In this document: positions 11,739 to 23,208 of the stretch, one piece after another
How the letters are laid out: every line of letters starts with the position of its first letter
Position numbering within the stretch: the first letter of the stretch is position 1
DNA from: Erigeron canadensis
Taxonomy: Eukaryota; Streptophyta; Magnoliopsida; Asterales; Asteraceae
Assembly (NCBI RefSeq): GCF_010389155.1
Contig: NC_057764.1
Location: 38,820,275-38,884,274 of the forward strand
DNA: 64,000 bases
Direction: 5' to 3'
Notes under the pieces: generated by a model
The model's input: only the letters and a program-made list of their open reading frames with translations
Databases searched by the model: none
Told to the model about the DNA's origin: nothing
Made by a program: the position numbers and the translations under genes

Positions 11739-13244
11739 TTACAAAAATCATATCTGAGGTTTGTTTAAAATTACACTAGTCATACCTACAATTTAAAAAT
11801 TACGCGAGACATACCCATCGTTGCCAAAACTTACACTGACCATACCTTTCACTGACGGTTGTCTATTTCGCCGTTAAGTGAAGTCACGTGCCATGCATGT
11901 GAGGTATGAAAACCGTAATTTTGTGCATACTTCAGGTATTATCCTTGTAATTCATCATAAAAATAATTATTAAGAACTTTAGAGTTTTATTTATACTTCA
12001 ATTTTTAAGTTTGGTAAATATGAAATTTATTATGAAAAGAAAATTAGTTTTTTTAATGAAAAATATATCAAGAAAAATAGTTGATGCAATAATGTATCTT
12101 TATCTATACTAAAAGACAACTGACCTAATAGTTTATTAGCCAATCATAACTCTCGATTTTATCAAATTGGGAATTGATGATGTCATTAATAATCTAATTA
12201 TAAATTAAAAATCTTAATAATCATTATCCAAATATATTAAAATATTATATTTTACACTTTAATGTTTGTAGAAAAAATATCACTAATTTATACTTTTTTG
12301 TTTTCAATAATTTGCACTTTTTACCCTCAGTAAATAATTAATTTATAATTATTTTAATCTACACTTTTTTGTTTTCAATCACAAATTTATACTTTTTACC
12401 ATTAAATCCAATATAATAGATAATGAATAATAACCGATATAAGTTTTTTAAAATTAATTGTAATATTATCTAATCTTTATAACAATATAAACTCGTGTAT
12501 TTGACATGGGTCTAAAATCTAGTTTATTATTATATATGTCATCATTATTTTGTTATACATGTATAGTGAATATAACAAGGATGAGAATTATAAAAACCAT
12601 TAAAATTTTCACTTTTATATTATTATATTTTATTTTTATGATTTATTGTTTTTAATGGAACCCTATTGATACAAAGCAAAAAATATAAAAAAAGCAATAT
12701 AATTTTCTCGTATGGTTTGATGACATCCATCTCATATTAGAGGGGTAAATAAAAGTCGAAAACTTGTCACCGTTTTAGAATATATCTCAAATTAGCAATC
12801 CTGTAGCATTTTGGGTTTGAGTTTCAGGGTTAGCTGTTAGTCTAACTTTAAAATTCCTAAGCCTAAACCTATATCGTTTGATGACATTTTTTTATAAATT
12901 TTTTATTTTGAAATAGGTTTTTTAATATATATATATATGTACGTGTGTGTGTGAATTTAATATACAATATTTACCCACTTTAATAAATGAAATATAAATA
13001 TAAATATCTTAATAATTTTTTATTAGGGTAACTTACACAGATGATACCTGAAGTATACACAAAATTATGATTTTGATACCTCACATGCACGGCACATGAC
13101 TTGACTTAACGGCCAAATAGACGACTGTTAGTGATAGGTATGGTCAGTGTAAGTTTTTGGCAACGACGGGTATGTCTCGCGTAATTTTTAAATTGTAGGT
13201 GTGATCAGTATAGTTTTGAACAAACCTAAGGTATGATTTTTGTA
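11739..13244. mobile_element. Inverted-repeat element (foldback or Mutator-like)
   Basis: Two arms of roughly 215 bases, about 11739-11955 and 13026-13244, are imperfect inverted copies. The left outer end is TTACAAAAATCATA and the right is TATGATTTTTGTAA. Both contain matching blocks such as the run with cgcgagacatacccatcgtt on the left and its complement on the right. The interior is AT-rich, non-coding and holds a nested Helitron at 12097-12522. No clear target duplication was found, partly because the left end abuts the SINE tail. Confidence 0.65.
12097..12522 (+). mobile_element. Short non-autonomous Helitron nested in the inverted-repeat element
   Basis: It starts TCTTTATCTATACTAAAAG after an A, and ends with an imperfect hairpin (ACTCGTGT paired to ACATGGGT) about ten bases before CTAG at 12519-12522, followed by T. 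At 426 bases it has no coding capacity. Its position inside the inverted-repeat element makes it the younger insertion. Confidence 0.6.
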
Positions 13245-13847
13245 ATTTATTTTTGAATATTTATTTAATATCAAGTTACATATTAAGAATTAATCTTTAC
13301 TCTCGTGTAGACACACAAATTGATTGATTAAGATGTGTGAACAATTATTCGAAGAACCATAACATATTTTTAACCCAAATATGTAAAAGAAATTCTACTT
13401 TTACGATGTAACACACACGCATTGGCCCCAAAATTTTCTCAAACAATATTTATCTTGTCTTGATGTAGAGAATAAAATATCATGAAAAAACAATTAAGAA
13501 AATAATCGTGAGTTCGTGACCATCATCACAATAGAAGTCAGAAATTACATGATCCCCCCATATGCTTCTTCACCCCCTTTTTCTACATGAAGACCAATTC
13601 CTCTCTTTCTCATCTCAATTACTTATAATTTTTTCCAATTAATCTCACAATTCTTATATCCATTAAATTGATTTCCAAAACCCCAATTGAATTGGCTAAT
13701 CCAAATTCCATATTTTTAGTGCTCAAGATTGGCTTTCTTGATTCGAATTCTGGTAAGAAAACAATCACCCACATCTTTTTACTTCAATTTTAATTATTTA
13801 CTGTGGTTATTTAGGTTAATTTAGTTATCAAGTTTGAATCTTTTGTC
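13245..13847. promoter_or_regulatory. Presumed promoter and 5' UTR of the DnaJ gene
   Basis: AT-rich leader just upstream of the ATG at 13848. A GTAAG at 13753 and a TTTAG ending at 13814 could bound a short 5' UTR intron, but 62 bases would be unusually small, so this is only a possibility. Confidence 0.3.
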
Positions 13848-14915
13848 ATGGATGGTAATAAAGATGAAGCTTTAAGATGTTTAAAAATAGGGAAAGATGC
13901 ATTAGGGTTAGGTGATCAAACTCGTGCCCGTAAATTCATTTCGAAAGCCCAACGATTAGATCCATCGCTTAATATTGATGATCTGTTATCGAGTTTAGAA
14001 TCCGAAAACACCCAGAATGAATCGGGGTCAGGTTCGGGGTCGACTTCAGGGTTATCGAAGCAGGCCGAGAATGGGTCAGGGGTTAGGCGTAGGGCTCCGG
14101 AAACGGGGTCGTCAGGTTCGGGAGGTTATACTCAGGAACAGGTCATGATTGTGAGTGAGATTAAGCGGAAAAAGGACTATTATGAGATATTAGGTTTGGA
14201 AAAGACTTGCAGTGTTGAGGATGTGAGGAAAGCTTATAGGAAGTTGTCTTTGAAGGTTCATCCGGATAAGAATAAAGCTCCGGGGTCTGAAGAAGCGTTT
14301 AAGAAAGTATCGAAAGCGTTTCAGTGTTTGAGTGTTGAAGAGAATAGGAAACAGTATGATCTTGTTGGGTCTGACGAGCCTGTTTATGAGAGGCGTGCTG
14401 CTAGGCGTGGTGGAACTGGTAGCGGGTTTTATTATGAAGGTGATGTTGATGCTGAGGAGATATTTAGGAACTTCTTTTTTGGAGGGAATCCGAGGGCGAC
14501 TACTCAGTTTACTGGTTTTAGTTTCGGACCGGGAATGGGTGCAGGGGTGCAGGGTGGTAACGGGTCAGCAGGGGGAATGAGGACTTTGATTCAAGTGTTG
14601 CCGGTGCTTTTGATTATTTTGTTGAACTTTTTGCCATCTAATGAGCCAATTTATACCCTTTCGAGGACTTATGGTTATGATCATGTTTTTACTACACAAA
14701 AAGGTATTAATTACTATGTGAAATCACGTAACTTTGAGCAGGATTATCCGCTGAATAGTAAAGAAAGGCAACAGCTTGAAGCAAGTGTAGAGCATGATTA
14801 CGTTTCTATACTTTCTCACAATTGTCGGATTGAGATACAACAGAATCAGTGGGGGTATTATAAGAAGGAAACGCCAAACTGTGACAGGCTGAGGCAGTTT
14901 GAGGCTCTTGCTTAA
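13848..14915 (+). CDS. ER-type membrane DnaJ protein with DUF1977 (DNAJB12/14-like)
   Basis: A single uninterrupted frame of 355 residues. The N-terminal 50 residues are helical, of the kind seen in plant relatives (EALRCLKIGK). A Gly/Ser-rich linker follows at about 55-95. The J domain spans about residues 109-175 with the HPD motif at 138-140, needed to stimulate Hsp70 ATPase. A Gly/Phe-rich segment (about 186-245) precedes one membrane span at about 246-263 (LIQVLPVLLIILLNFLP), then a DUF1977 C-terminal domain to the end. Animal relatives are ER membrane co-chaperones with the J domain in the cytosol; the same topology is inferred here. Length and domain order agree with Arabidopsis relatives, which I recall as intronless too. 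Confidence 0.93.
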   Translation: MDGNKDEALRCLKIGKDALGLGDQTRARKFISKAQRLDPSLNIDDLLSSLESENTQNESGSGSGSTSGLSKQAENGSGVRRRAPETGSSGSGGYTQEQVMIVSEIKRKKDYYEILGLEKTCSVEDVRKAYRKLSLKVHPDKNKAPGSEEAFKKVSKAFQCLSVEENRKQYDLVGSDEPVYERRAARRGGTGSGFYYEGDVDAEEIFRNFFFGGNPRATTQFTGFSFGPGMGAGVQGGNGSAGGMRTLIQVLPVLLIILLNFLPSNEPIYTLSRTYGYDHVFTTQKGINYYVKSRNFEQDYPLNSKERQQLEASVEHDYVSILSHNCRIEIQQNQWGYYKKETPNCDRLRQFEALA

Positions 14916-16368
14916 CACTTTGATTGATGTTTCAGATCCTTTATTTTCATATAATTCAAAAAGTTGCTTGTTATTTTTTTTATTATTTTTTTTAACGATA
15001 TGGAGTATTAGTTAAGTTGATGCATATAGACAATAAGAATTGATGGTGCTACTAAATCATGATTTGTGTTGGTATATGGATTCGATATTGTGAAAATCGC
15101 ACGGTTTCGCCACTCCCTTGTTCAATATGTGTTAAACGCTATTTTCTTTTCTTTTTGTATGCATTGAGATCTTGGCTAATGTATGTGACAATTGGCATTG
15201 CATTAAAAGATTTAGCCATATTACCTTTAATGGTTCAATAAATCATAATGCAATTTTTTGTCTGTTATAACCTGCTAATATCAATGGAGTTTATATATAT
15301 TTCATGATTAATGTGTTGTGTGTGATCATAAAATTTAGACCTTCATTTTGTATGCAGATTTTGGTCGATGCCAATATTTGTATTGGAGCTTTGAGATTAT
15401 GCCGAAAGGCTGCGGGATCATAATGCTTTTGTAATAAAGTTGAAATTTGATACCTGCTTTATGCACCAGAGTGATACACCAAAGCTAGTTTTCTAGTAGG
15501 AATGTTTGTGTTCCCTCATTTATAACGACAAGAACCATGTTATAACCTATAGGATATGTTTGGATTTGTATGTAAGTTAACATGCGTATATTATATAAAA
15601 ATTCTTCTGTTACAGAATCCATTCTGTTTGAAAACATGTTGTTTGGTATGGTGAATGGTATTGCGTTCTTTAGGAGTGTGCATGAACTTGCGTGCTCTTC
15701 CTGGGTACCCGGACATGATGGCCAAAATCTGTTTATCAAAACCCTTCATGCTTGGATAGACAGAACTTTCCGGATTGAAAAGTCTAACTGGAAACTTAGG
15801 TCTGCAAACTCAAAAGAAGTTTAAGGTTAGCCAATGTATGTGACAATTGCCAAATTGAATGTTACTGTCGTGTCTCTAATTCTAACTAGTAACTCGCTCT
15901 TCAAAAAGAAGTTTAAGGTTCTGGTTTAGGGCCTAAGTTACCAAATGAATAGAGAGTAATGGGTCAATTTGGGTAAGAGCCTGGACAGGTAGCCTTTGTG
16001 TTTGCGGTTAAGATAGGCTTGATCAATGGAACTCACAACACTCGTTCTCTTTATTCTTTCTTTTTTAGCATTTTACAAATATTAAGATGAGCAAATGAAC
16101 TGGGAAATATTCTGCAGTATGTTTTCCATCTTTTATCACACATTGAGTAGTAAGGATAATTCATGGAATGAAAATCCGTTCTAAAAAAATTCATGGAATG
16201 AATATCAGCTCCTTTTTTTTTCTGTAGGGGTACACATACTTTTTTCCCTTTGCAAATAGATGGGTGCATGTTATTGGCAGGAAACAAAAGAGAGAAATAA
16301 TAAAACTATATACACATTCCGTTCACATACATCAAGAAGTGTTTGGATGCGCCAATTCCCTTATTCAA
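14916..16368. other. 3' flank of DnaJ gene; intergenic
   Basis: No gene recognised. A short phrase (aatgtatgtgacaattg) occurs near 15178 and again near 15833, and aagaagtttaaggtt occurs near 15815 and 15907, suggesting a decayed local duplication. Open frames here have no recognisable similarity. Confidence 0.4.
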
Positions 16369-16448
16369 CCTATGTGAGTGTTTCACACCTAAACTTATTC
16401 GATTATTTCCTATGTGAGTGTTTCACACCTAAACTTATTCGATTATTT
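16369..16448. repeat. Two perfect 40-bp tandem units
   Basis: The 40-base unit starting cctatgtgagtgtttcac and ending gattattt occurs twice head to tail with no mismatch, at 16369-16408 and 16409-16448. Confidence 0.95.
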
Positions 16449-16970
16449 ACTACGGGCGAAGTTAACAAAGGTTTAGTTGAGGAAAATACTTTTTGTTTTT
16501 CATTTTGTTTTTCAAAGAAAAATAAAAAAACAGAAAACATGATCAAATCATAGTTTTTCTACTTTTTTTTTAATAAGAAATTAGAAAAAACTTTTTTAAT
16601 TGTTTTTTACTTTTCATTTTACGTTATCTAAATTTTAAAAAATTATCAAAATATAATAACTTCCCCTTATGCCCCCGCCCCGCCCCATCCCACCCCAACC
16701 TTCCACCTAGCCATGTTTTTAATGCGTTTTTAAAATTTTCATATATTTTTGAGAGATACAAAACTTTTTTAAAAATTTTGTAAGGGATAAACAATGTAAA
16801 ATTTTTTACATTGTTTTTTATGAACTTTTTTTTAAGGGATTAACAATTTTATAAACATTGTTATTTATAAGCTTTTTTACTAACAATTTTTTAAGGAATT
16901 AAAATTTTTTACATTGTTATTTATAAACTTTTTTTTTAACTTTTTAAGGGATTAACAATTTTTTAAGGCA
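16449..16970. other. AT-rich low-complexity stretch
   Basis: Repeated short phrases (aagggattaacaatttt, tttacattgtt) and long T runs, with a C-rich island near 16660-16700. No gene seen. Confidence 0.5.
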
Positions 16971-16974
16971 CTCT

Positions 16975-17200
16975 CGGTTTTTACCCAAGATCTTGAGTTC
17001 GATCCTTAAGGTTGGTAAAACCTTGGAGTTTTTCCCTCCGAATACTCATAACCGCTCATAGTCAATATATCGTTGTCTATGGTACATATAAGGTTTCACC
17101 ATTATACGGTGATGTTGTTCTAATATCGACTGAGGTCATCACGCTTATAAATATCCATGTATAGCTCCAGCCACTCCATGATTTATGTAAAATCACACTT
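16975..17200 (+). mobile_element. Possible tRNA-derived SINE
   Basis: Contains a Pol III B-box-like GAGTTCGATCC (16992) and a body phrase (ggtttcaccattatacgg) that recurs in weaker form near 26820-26870. Ends and target duplications were not identified. Confidence 0.35.
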
Positions 17201-18574
17201 ACCGTTAAGAGAAAAAGAAAAAGAAAAAAGAGTGTTAACTCAAAATTTGCAAAACAATAGGGACCATTTGTGACAAAAACTCTTTTAACTTTTTGTTAAT
17301 TCTTTCTATAGATATATAAATACGGAGTAAATAAAAGCCAGCGATAGATAGATACACAAACCCTAATGAGTAATAAAAACCCTAAAAAAAATCAATCATG
17401 AATCGATTGATCGATCCTAATTATTAGGCGGGAGAAAATGTTTATATTCGGTACTCGTCGACGGGCATCCCGATAACATGCGTGTACGATCCCCGGAAAC
17501 GAGTTATCGTCCCTCATAAACGGGAGAAAAGGGCAATCCGTTTGATGAAGAAACACAAGCTTCTCGGTATCATCCTAATTACCTCATTCTTATATTTTGA
17601 TATATAAAAATAATGTTTTTTCTCTTTTTTCTTTTCTTATATCTTATCTGTGTTGTAAGGGGATTCACCTCCATTTCCAAAACAGCCAGTCCTCGATTTA
17701 CGTGAATGGGCAGGTAATTTCATCTTCTGTTTATTATTAATTATAATGTATTTTTCTTGTATGTATGTGTTATATACTTTTTTCTGCATATGGATGTAGC
17801 CAAAAGAAAACCAGTCACACATGAACCTGCTTCGATTGTCCGTACTGTGAAAGCTAGAGTGATTTATACAGACGCTGATGGTGAGTGTTGTTGTACGCTT
17901 CTTTTGCTGCCATAGTTCAAACCTGTTCTTCTTGAAATATATGTTTGGTTTGGTTTATTAGCGCTACCTTGTCCTATGGTATTCTTTTTCTGTTTGTTCA
18001 TGAATGATAGGCAGTTCAGTTGAATTGGAACCAGCATCCATTTCCATGTCCTTTGGTGCAGATTCATCTGCAACTGGTGAGTGTTGTATCTCCTAACAAT
18101 TAACTTAACTCTTATTATAGTGGGGTTTGTATATTCATTAACCGAATCCCTGGTCAACCATACCAACCCTGCAGCAGAGTCAATTGACCTGTATGACTAG
18201 TTAATGGTCCAACTTATAATGTGGGTGAAATGTGTGAAGGGATTTAAACAAACTAATGCTTATAGTTGGAAACCTCTATTCTGACAAATTCTATACTTAG
18301 TTTTCTTCTCTTCCTGATGATTTAGACTTTTGCATACTTCCAACTTCCCAAATATTATAATCTAGATCTGTTTGTTCTTTTTGACTTGTGCCTTGACTTG
18401 CTATACATGCATTAGATATTGACCCCAAGCTTACTAGTATCTCAAACCCTAGGCGCTACTTTAACCCATATGACTAGTTAACTGTCCAACTTACATCTAC
18501 TCATTTACTTTGGATTTTGCACAAGCATTGGATGTTAAGTGTTTGTTTTTAACTTTTTTACATATTCTCAAACC

Positions 18575-18676
18575 ATGATCATAAAAAAAAATATTTGCTC
18601 AATGAAATCGAGATTTGTTATTCTAATGATCATAAAAAAAAAATTTTGCTCAATGAAATCGAGATTTGTTATTCTA
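18575..18676. repeat. Two 51-bp tandem units in intron 4 of copy A
   Basis: The unit starting atgatcataaaaaaaa and ending ttgttattcta occurs twice, at 18575-18625 and 18626-18676, differing at only a few bases. Confidence 0.85.
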
Positions 18677-18782
18677 ACATTGTTTGTGATAGCAACTTTG
18701 AACCCCTGTGATTATTTAGACTGGTTAAAATATGTTGTATAGTTTAAATCCACTTATTCGTAAGTAGCATAAATGCTATCTA

Positions 18783-19156
18783 TTATTTGATGTTTCCCGA
18801 ACTTTCACTTGTAAATGCATCGGGATCTTCTTCTGTCTAAATATATTCTTTTAGGAATTCGTCTCAGGTGCACCCTTTTACCTTGTTGGACTGTTTGAAT
18901 GGGTACATAAATCAACTTTGGTCAATCTATTCGTAGGTGATTTGGTTGAAACAACCTTGTCTTATGGTATTATTTGATGTTTCCCGATCTTTCACTTGTA
19001 AATGCATCGGGATCTTCTTCTGTCTAAATATATTCTTCTATAAATTCATCTCGCGTGCACCCTTTTAACTAGTTGGACTGTTTAAATGGGTACATAAATC
19101 AACTTTGGTCAATCTATTCGAAGGTGAATTAGTTGAAACAACCTTGTCTTATGGTA
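18783..19156. repeat. Two 187-bp tandem units in intron 4 of copy A
   Basis: Unit one (about 18783-18969) and unit two (about 18970-19156) share tgtttcccga, aaatgcatcgggatcttctt and gtacataaatcaactttggt at a constant offset of 187 bases. The second unit leads directly into exon 5. Confidence 0.9.
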
Positions 19157-20171
19157 TCATTCTGTTTTGTTTATGAATAGGCGGTGAAGCTGAAGTGGAA
19201 GTAGGATCCGTTTCCAAGCTCCCTGCTGAAGATTCAACCAGTGAGTGCCGCTTCTCCTGACAATTCACTCCACTCTTTTAGTTGTTGGTTTTCACCATTT
19301 GCTACCAAAATTTCTGGAATTAACTTACTCAAACGCAATCTTGGCTTGCACTGGTACTGTATTCATTGGATATAGTCCAACATTAGTCTCAAACCCGCAG
19401 CGTCATTCTAACCCGTTTTGAGTAATTTGATTTCTTTAGATACAATTTAACCGCAATCAACATATTGATAGTTCAACAGATTGAAATTACCGATTCTTAT
19501 GGTGTTATTGTGTTGGTTAATGAATTAATTACCAAATCTGAAGTGGTAGGAGGATCTGTTCTCAAGCGCCCCCTGTGTGGATCTTGGCTAAACAAGTCAA
19601 GTTTTGGTCGGGAATGTGAACCCTGAACAAGATTTATCAGCAACTGGTGAGTCTGCTTCTACCAACAATTGTATGGTTGAGTTCCATCATTTAATTGCGA
19701 AAATCAACCACAATGTTTGAAATTTTCGAATTAATCTATTAAAAATGCAAATATGCAATCCTACAAGTTAAGTATTGTGATGTCAGCATTTTATTGTGAT
19801 GCAAACCTACAATATTCGTTGTGATCACTTGTATTTCACTTGGGACTTTGTACATGCGTTGGATGTAGGCCGCATGCTATGATAGTCTCACACAGAATAC
19901 ACAGAATACTGTCTAATTTCTTATTTGTGAGAGCAACTTTCAATCCGTTTTGATTGATCTTAGTGGTTAAAGATATTAATTATAAGCATATTTATTAACA
20001 AGTAGATGAGCTGTAATAACTTGGCTCTTATTGTGTTGCCTTAATAGGTACCATGGAGGAAGTGAAAATAGGATCTGTCATAAACAAGGATCGTGGAGGG
20101 TCAACTAAAATCCTATTAAAAGTCTGAACCTCGGAGCAAATTCAGTTGTTGATGCTTCTAGTGACACTTAA

Positions 20172-20950
20172 ATCCACTCCTTTAATGGTTGGGTTTCTCC
20201 TTGATTACTAGTCTCTAATCAAGTTAAGAAGAAGTATTGTGATGTCAGCATTTTAAATAATTCACTTTTACGTAACTTTGGCTTTTGTACAACACTAGGT
20301 GTTAGACCTCTCTCTTATTATAGCATCTTTTAAGAATAGCTTATATATTCATGATTCAATTCAGATCCACTGACTTTTGACTTCTTTCTCATTTTTCGGA
20401 TCTGATTGGAACAATTGAGAAGTAGGAAGACTTTGGCGATTCATATCATAATAGGTATAATATTTATGTCCCTCATATCGTGTGTTGAATACTTGAATGT
20501 ACCCTTATGGCAATCTTGTCTTTGCTCTACTGAATTGCATTCTGAAAGGTTGGTATGAGAGTGAAGATCTCAAAAAAAATAGAAAAAAGATTTCATAGAA
20601 CGAGTCGGAATATCGACTTCCATGAGTGGTGATGACTCGGAAATCCTGAAGTTAGATGTTTTTTCATGTATTTGCTACATAAGTTAATGACTCAATCCTG
20701 TCAGTGCCTGTAAGGAGTAGCCTTATGCACTCGTACCTCATTCGTCCTCCCTCAGGAACGAGTCAAGACCGTGGTGTTGGACTCGTCCCTCCATGGCCCA
20801 TTCGTCCGTCCACGCACATGTGTTACGCATATTTTTTTTTTAAAAGTGCAAGGTTGTTTTTTGAAAGTTTCAGTTTGACACATTTGGCCCCTAAGTTCAA
20901 TTTTAAACTTTGAGAAATTAACCGGTTTGGCTCCTAACGGATCCTTTTTC
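20172..20950. other. 3' flank of copy A
   Basis: 20440-20660 is similar, in inverted orientation, to about 63350-63660, the 3' flank of copy F. The duplication therefore included downstream flank. No gene seen. Confidence 0.5.
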
Positions 20951-20954
20951 TAGA

Positions 20955-21115
20955 ACAACAATATAAAAAAGGGTAAGTTGATAGGAACCCTTTAGTCTCA
21001 TGTGCCTAAGGCACCCGCATAACCCCCGTGTTGGGACAACATCAAGATAAACTACCAAGTTTGTGGGGATCGAACCTGCGCCCTGTGAGACCAGTCAAAG
21101 AATTTTGCGACACTG
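20955..21115 (-). mobile_element. SINE-like element, minus strand
   Basis: The complement of about 21061-21080 contains the Pol III B box GGTTCGATCCCC. The rest (an ACACGGGGGTTATGCGGGTG phrase on the minus strand) fits a tRNA-derived SINE body. Boundaries are approximate. Confidence 0.4.
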
Positions 21116-21352
21116 CCAAAACACTTTTCATCAACAATATATACACTACCATTTACCTAAATCAACAACACACTTATTACTCTATAATCATTCATAAAAC
21201 ATTTCCAAACAACCATGTCAAACTTCTAAGAACCAACAAGTCGACGACTTCTTCAACGCGGCTCTAAACTATGCACCCGCAAGCTAATTTCATTACCACG
21301 AATATCGAACCACTCACCGCCAACACCATAATATCCAACCTTTTCATCACCC

Positions 21353-22241
21353 GTGCATCCAATCCAACCGATGATGCCACATCCAAGTGAGCCCCATTTT
21401 CATCAATTTATGCAAAGTTACTTCAATCAATTCTCGCAAGAACAACAACAAATATTTTATCATGTCAGGTCATCGTCATCGACCTCCATACCCGACCCCA
21501 TTCTTACACCCCAAGCCCCGACCCCATTCTTACACCCCAAGCCGCTTCAACTTTCGTACCCGACCCCACACTCGACCCCATACCTGAACCGTCTCGCCGC
21601 AGAGAAGGGGAAACAAAGACGATGGTTAGGCGCAAGAAGAATAAGGAATCAGTGGAAAGCACGATGGAGAAACCGAATTGGTCCGAGTTAGAAATGAAAA
21701 TTCTAATTGAATGTTGGATCGACCTTCAGAGGATCCGATCGTTGGCAACGACTAAACCGGCGACTGTTTTTGGAGATAAATCTATAAGAACTACAATGCC
21801 CGAGCACCCATTCAACGAAGGCCGAATCAATTGTCGGGAAAGTGGAGAACGATCAAGGGAAAAGTGGCAAAGTTCAACTCGATTTGGTCGAGTTATGATT
21901 CGCATCAAGAGAGTAGTGAGGACGAGAATCAAGCCCATTCAAAGTTCTTCAATCAAACCAATACTCAGTTTAACATGTATGAAAGTCGGAAGCTTTTGAA
22001 AGATAAGTCGAAGTTTCTTCAGGTTTCGGGTGTTGATGTGATGGGTCGCATGATGGAGAAAAGGCGACAACACGTGGATATAGTTGATAGTGATGATGAG
22101 CCATCCGACCTATCGACCTTTCAGAGCCAGACATTTTTGGTAGTGATCCGTTTGTGGCCCCTACTATATCAAAGATGCCACAAACCTCGGACACATCTGA
22201 TGCAGGGTCGTCTCGTCATCAGCTTCGGACCTAGCCACTAG
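21353..22241 (+). pseudogene. Harbinger-type SANT/Myb protein remnant (annotated elsewhere as GST-T3-like)
   Basis: The start reads MHPIQPMMPHPSEPHFHQFM, a Pro/His-rich head. A SANT-like segment follows (NWSELEMKILIECWIDL at about 21675), which continues in another frame as DPIVGNDQTGD and IYKNYNARAPIQRRPNQLSG, then KWRTIKGKVAKFNSIW. This order matches the trihelix/SANT proteins encoded beside PIF/Harbinger transposases and often misnamed glutathione S-transferase T3-like. At least two frame changes and an in-frame TAA between blocks show it is broken. No transposase gene is adjacent. Confidence 0.6.
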
Positions 22242-22259
22242 ACTTAATGCAGCAACTGT

Positions 22260-23208
22260 CGCAGCAGATAGAGCCATAGAGGTATCGTTGGTGCAACTCT
22301 TTGTGAATAGTCGAGATTAACAAAAGCAAGTGCTGCAAGTCCAATCTGCTTGAAGAGCAACTTTTTTACACTTACACCACCAGTCCCACCCCTACGAAGG
22401 ATGCCCAAATGAGGGATCCTACATATGTTTCTTGCGATATGCTTCCGAAATTGATACTAACCTTATACTTTAATCTACATTACAAAAGAACAGCACATAG
22501 ATCCAAGATCTTCCATTTCTAATACCTTGCTACTTATCACATGAATTATACACTAACTCAAATCTCAAAAATTCAATATCCCTTATGAGCTCCTAAGCAA
22601 AAGTAGTTATACTGATACTACTTCTCACATAAATTACAATCTTAATTGGGACCAACTAAGATGGCAATCTAATAGCAATGAACTTCTACACTGTACCAAA
22701 AATACCCGATAACTAAATAGAATTACAACGGTTCTCTTCGAGATACAGACACACCACTCGAGAGTCTCATTGGGCAGAATTTCTAACCCGAATTCTCGAT
22801 ATAGTTACACCACGAGAATTAGAATTAGCCCTCCAAGATCACCTTCTAACCTCTTTCAAGAAATTAGAATAGCAATGGAAGAAGTATCCTCTAATACAGA
22901 GAATAAAATTTGGGGAAATCAAGTCTGCCATCTTATTCCCATTTTCCAGTACATATTTGTGAAAAAAAGAAACTAACAGGAACACTACTCACCCACGTTT
23001 CCCACACACGTGTGGAATCTTAAAGTAACTACTTGACAACTTTAATAAAGAACTAACTAGAAATTAGTAAAATAAACACAAGAACAAGATGTGAAATAAA
23101 AAGAAACGTGACACAAACTTTCTGCACTTAGGTATTTGAATACTCCAGCTGGGCTAGGTTAACCCATTTTTGAGTTGGGCTTGTAGGTGGTGGAGTATGG
23201 GCCTGGGC
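22260..23208. other. Repeat-derived intergenic stretch
   Basis: No intact gene. The minus strand around 22400-22985 has the look of an LTR or its leader, but I could not place both ends. Confidence 0.3.

Larger units (their letters stand above)
17398..20171 (+). pseudogene. Micro-exon repeat gene, copy A (disrupted)
   Basis: Seven exons correspond one to one with the intact copy at 57740-60160: 17398-17566, 17660-17713, 17800-17880, 18011-18076, 19181-19240, 19544-19646 and 20048 to about 20171. Exons 2-5 are 54, 81, 66 and 60 bases, all phase 1 to 1, with GT and AG borders. Two lesions break the frame. Codon 10 is TAG at 17425-17427 where copy B has CAG, and exon 6 is 103 bases because of a one-base gain in the C run after ctcaagcg, leading to TGA. 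Exon 7 also ends early. Intron 4 holds a 51-bp and a 187-bp tandem duplication. Function unknown; most likely a pseudogene, unless start and splicing differ from the model. Confidence 0.6.

Noticed and set aside
15485..15824. Short frames on both strands downstream of the DnaJ gene
   Set aside because: Both strands are open over the same interval with no motif, which is typical of chance.
16660..16710. C-rich island as a regulatory element
   Set aside because: It is a short low-complexity run in AT-rich DNA with no gene start nearby.
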